64,000 nucleotides of DNA, taken from positions 37,061,111 through 37,125,110 of the forward strand of contig CM060081.1 in the NCBI GenBank assembly GCA_030533445.1. Direction: 5' to 3'. Under the pieces are notes generated by a model. The model saw only the letters and a list, made by a program, of their open reading frames with translations. It was not told the DNA's origin and searched no databases. A program made the translations under genes and the position numbers. This DNA comes from Cyprinodon diabolis. Taxonomy: Eukaryota; Chordata; Actinopteri; Cyprinodontiformes; Cyprinodontidae. Of this stretch, positions 60,650 to 64,000 are shown piece after piece (position 1 is the first letter of the stretch; every line of letters begins with the position of its first letter).

Positions 60650-61960
60650 AGGAGTTGCTCAGTGTGTAATAAGATTTGTTTGTGGTCTACTAATCAAAGG
60701 CGGCTCAACAGGTTTTAGCGTATTTGCAGGTTTCTGAGAGTTTGTTCCAGAATAAAGGTGCATAAAAAATGAAAGCTGTTTCTCCATGTTTGGATCTGGT
60801 CCAAACATGGAGAAACAGTAGACTGGAAGCAGAAAACTTCCATGTTCTGGAGGGTTAATAGGACAATAGTAAACCTTTAACGTGATGTATTGTGGGGCTG
60901 AACCGTTCAACAACCGTTCAACTATTAGAAGTATTTTAAAGTCTATTATCTGAGCAACGGGTAGTCAGTCTGAGAGAGTTCAAACCGTGATGTTGTTCTC
61001 TGATTTTCTGGTCTTAGTAAGAATACAAGCAGCAGTATTTAGGATTAGCTGCAACTGACTGATTTTTATAGCAATCCTGTCAAAATACTGTGGCAGTGAG
61101 CAATGCGACTAACGATAAAGCATAGCTGAGGTTCTCTAGATCTTGTTGTGACATTAGTTCATCAATTCTGGAAATGTTCTTCCAGTGGTAGAAAGCCAGC
61201 CATTACTACATCCCGATGTTGGGCCTAATCACAGGTTTCTAAATGCTGTGCACTGACTTTTGATCATTCGTCTTTAAGTCCAAAAATAAAAGCTTCAGTT
61301 TTGCTTTTGTTCAGCTAAGGAAAGTTTTGGCAAACCCACGCACTGATTTGTTCGAAGCATCTGTTTAGTGCATGGATGGGTTATGAGTCACCTGGTGATA
61401 CAGTGATATCGAGCTGTGTGAAGATTGGACCTTGGTGTACTGTACTTCACATGTGACTCCGGTCCAAGAAGTTTATTGGCACAAAGTTCCTGTTCTTCGA
61501 TTTAAACCAGTTAAATATTCATTCAACCAGTTCTCCAGGAGCTATAATAATAAATGATGTTCATCTGACTCATATTTTGCATCGAGGTCCAACAGAACCA
61601 GCACTGTGGTTCTTCCACAGTTGGTATTTGTGTGACTAATGTTGAATACTTTGGCACTATCAGTGCTGTGGTGATCTGAAAGATGTCTTCTGGGTTTGTC
61701 ATTGTAAAGAAGCTGTTTAAATGGAAACATCTTTTTCAACAATCCTGCTGATGAATGGAAGGTTACAGATTGGTCTGTAACTCTGCGATAGTGATTTATT
61801 CAAATCATTGTTTTTTAACAGTGGTCTGATAACTGCTGTTATTAGATCCTTGGGGAATACACCCAATAAGAGGGATGAGTTTACTATTTGAAACAGGTCA
61901 AGTGGAACAACAGGCAGAGGCTGAAAAAATGGTGCATATGTAAAACATCAGAGGGTGGAC
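60650..61960 (-). mobile_element. LINE ORF2 remnant, heavily decayed
   Basis: Minus-strand relics of an L2/CR1-group reverse transcriptase. 61742-61542 contains TVLVLLDLDAKYESDEHHLL, a decayed RT block A (VLVLLDLSAAFDTVDH). About 61290 matches a LNKSKTEAF-type block. 60960-60880 reads IDFKILL-V--LNGSAPQYIT. 60820-60659 holds PNMEKQLSFFMHLYSGTN, the equivalent of KHGEAAFSF. It is related to the fragment at 46890 but much older, and contains the 18-bp hairpin at 60776-60818. Confidence 0.65.
60776..60818. repeat. Perfect 18-bp inverted repeat
   Basis: Arms CTGTTTCTCCATGTTTGG (60776-60793) and CCAAACATGGAGAAACAG (60801-60818) with loop ATCTGGT. Both arms lie in the LINE remnant. Confidence 0.95.
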
Positions 61961-61969
61961 AAAAAAAAG

Positions 61970-63210
61970 GTTAGTCCTAAGCCCAACAGAAACCTGCAAT
62001 TTGGGGGTAAAAAAACGGTATTTTGAGATCTTATTTTTAGATCACTTCATTCAACAGGGTCCTCCTCAACATTATGGTTTGGAATAGGATCAGAACTTTC
62101 TAAAGATATCAGAGACTAAACAATATGATGGAATGTTCTGCACCAGATCTGCAGGCATAGTCCAACCTCAAAGTTTGGACTTCTTGCCATAAATGGAAAT
62201 AAAACAAACATGATAAGTCTTCTTCAAACCTATACGCTACACAGTACAGGAAGCCTGCAAATATTAGATCGAAGTTGTTATTGTTCTTAACAAACCCGTG
62301 TGGACACATCACCCTGTAATTTGAGCAGAGATTTTAATGGTGAGTTTCTTTGATATCAAGAAAACCTTTATGTACTTACCATAACCGTGCTTTTTTTGAA
62401 GTAAGCTTTCTAAAAACTATGAATCTTCCAAATGTTGCACTAAAAGCTCAATCCCAAGCAAAAAAAAAAAAAAAACGAAAATTTGTGATTTGACCTTAAG
62501 TGACTTTTGACGTTGTTTGTGTGTTAGCACTTGTAATTCAGTAGTGTTAAGCTGCACCACAAACAACACTGCATATATGTCTAAAAACTGCTGCTGTGCA
62601 ATCAGAGCTCACTAGCCTGTATGTTTAATTTTCCATTTTCTGTTATCATTTTAACTGCTTTTCTGGTCAATCTGGAACCAATATTGACCTATGGTAATTT
62701 ATCTCCCCAGCTTTAACATGTGTGTGATAATAATATCAAGATTAAGTTGCAAAATCCACATTTAAAACAAATTCTGCATTTTTTATAACTGTCACTGCTG
62801 GTCCCTGTCCAACAAAGAGGAAGCTGGTGTAACGTCCAGAGACAAGGTCTGGTCTCAACCAACTCCTCTTGGCTTTATAACTGACCTTAACTGAAAGTGA
62901 CTTAATGTAATATTCCAGGCTTGAAATTAGTGTTTATGTGTATTAATTAAATCGACAACCTGTGAGACAGTGTGAGTGAATAAACTGAGGTGACAGCGTT
63001 CAAAATCTGTGGTAGCCATGAGGCCGGTACACCACCAAGGTGTGAGGACCTTCCAACAGCAGGCAGCTTTAATTATTTATGTGGTTATGTCACACTTTCA
63101 AAATGGTGCAGTTGTTAATGATGTAAACCTCTCCCCAGAAAGACACTGAACCTGACATATTATTGCTAAGCAACATTTTGATATTCAACTTTAATTTTAA
63201 AATAGTATTT
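61970..63210. other. AT-rich intronic sequence
   Basis: Includes an A15 run near 62460. No exon or family recognised. Confidence 0.35.
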
Positions 63211-63219
63211 TTGCAGTCC

Positions 63220-63415
63220 TTAGAGGATAAAATATCCCGTAATACCCCTGTAAAACCCCTGTAAAATTGACAGTAAAATTGAAAGACCGTAGTAGCCACG
63301 TTTTCTCAGCCATGTCTTTGTCCAAATACGTCGTTGCCTTTTCTTTTTAGGGCTTTCAGCACAAAACAAACAGTGTGAGCAGGTAGATCGCATTAGAGCG
63401 TCGGGCCACACAGTG
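63220..63415 (-). mobile_element. Possible PIF/Harbinger transposase N-terminal fragment
   Basis: The minus frame reads CSHCLFCAESPKKKRQRRIW followed by TKTWLRKRGYYGLSILL, resembling the conserved K-R-R-x-W-x-x-x-W-L-x-R-R-x-x-x-G start of Harbinger nucleases. The rest of the protein is missing. The surrounding sequence is CpG-richer than the intron. Terminal repeats were not located. Confidence 0.35.
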
Positions 63416-63419
63416 TGAG

Positions 63420-64000
63420 AACAAACATCGTGAGTTGTGAACTTTTAAACCCTGCGCTTTCGTTGTACAGTGTTAGCCGTAGCTGGTGCAACAATTGAAA
63501 AAAAATCATACAGTTTATGCAAGGCTTAACTTAGAGATGTTACTCAAAGACTGATATGCTGCCCATCAGGTATCTGTGTACTGTGTGTTCACATTGAGTG
63601 CTGAAAGTAGTGGCACAAAAAATATATGATATTATAGAAGGCAGCCTTTCCTGGTACTGTTGTCGGCCTTAGATCCTTTATTGGTGCGCAGTACTACGTT
63701 GTTCCCTCATTCTTTCCCCCCTGCTGCTAACACATTTGCAGTTGTGTATATATTATCAATAGCCTTGCAATTCCAGAGAATAGCAAATAGATGACAATAA
63801 AATACAATAAATTTTTATTTTCTAAAACACTTTCGCTTGAGATTGACAACTGATTATCTCTACCCTTTTTAATCTCCAACAGACACTGTACTAGTTTAAT
63901 AATCTACTATGTTAAACCACATTGAAATAACAAGTTCCCCCTGTTTAGTTCTGTCATATAGATAGAGTTAACAATGTTGTGCAATTATCCCCTTTTTGAT
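63420..64000. other. AT-rich intronic sequence
   Basis: Short CpG-containing part up to about 63490, possibly the rest of the Harbinger-like copy. Otherwise nothing recognised. Confidence 0.3.

Noticed and set aside
63220..63300. Short tandem CCCCTGTAAAA repeat as a CRISPR or satellite
   Set aside because: Only two units with no spacers; not an array.
34427..64000. Search for dock3 exon 1 (MWTPTEEEKYG-like)
   Set aside because: No matching minus-strand codons with a donor were found; it is probably beyond the right edge.

Overview
This is a vertebrate, almost certainly teleost, genomic window. It is AT-rich, intronic, and crowded with Tc1/mariner, hAT, L2-like, Rex1-like and Rex3-like elements and tRNA-derived SINEs of kinds common in ray-finned fish. 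L2-type 3' ends with a (CTGAATTGAATTG)-like tail suggest a percomorph, perhaps a killifish relative, but the species cannot be read from this alone.

Host gene: two small, well-formed exons on the minus strand encode the N-terminal SH3 domain of a Dock-B family Rac exchange factor, best matched to dock3. Exon 2 (34343-34426, 84 nt) and exon 3 (17361-17401, 41 nt) have consensus splice sites and compatible phases and are separated by a 16,941-bp intron. Exon 1 must lie above 64000 and exon 4 below 17361, probably outside the window; I found neither. On this reading the whole window is introns 1, 2 and 3 of one large gene transcribed right to left.

Layout: 1-867 holds a frameshifted coiled-coil coding remnant. 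980-9560 holds dispersed repeats, including an L2 3' UTR nested in a Rex1-like 3' end. 11221-12162 is an internally deleted Tc1 element and 16220-17194 an internally deleted hAT element. 17361-17401 is dock3 exon 3. Intron 2 contains an old Tc1 element split by a LINE, LINE and SINE remnants, a decayed L2 ORF2, a nested L2 pair, and a 1,221-bp Tc1/mariner element with two stop codons. After exon 2 (34343-34426), intron 1 contains a LINE fragment, a CpG-rich patch with a short ORF, and an intact second copy of the same 1,221-bp element (43637-44857) with a full 346-residue DD36E transposase. Further LINE ends and a possible PIF/Harbinger fragment follow to the end.

No rRNA, tRNA gene, CRISPR array, operon or prokaryotic feature was seen. 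The most notable items are the intact, possibly recently mobile DD36E element and its dead sister, the dock3 exons, four nested insertions, and a perfect 18-bp hairpin in a decayed LINE that looks like a template-switch mutation. Family names for mobile elements come from remembered family sequence patterns and have not been checked by a database search.
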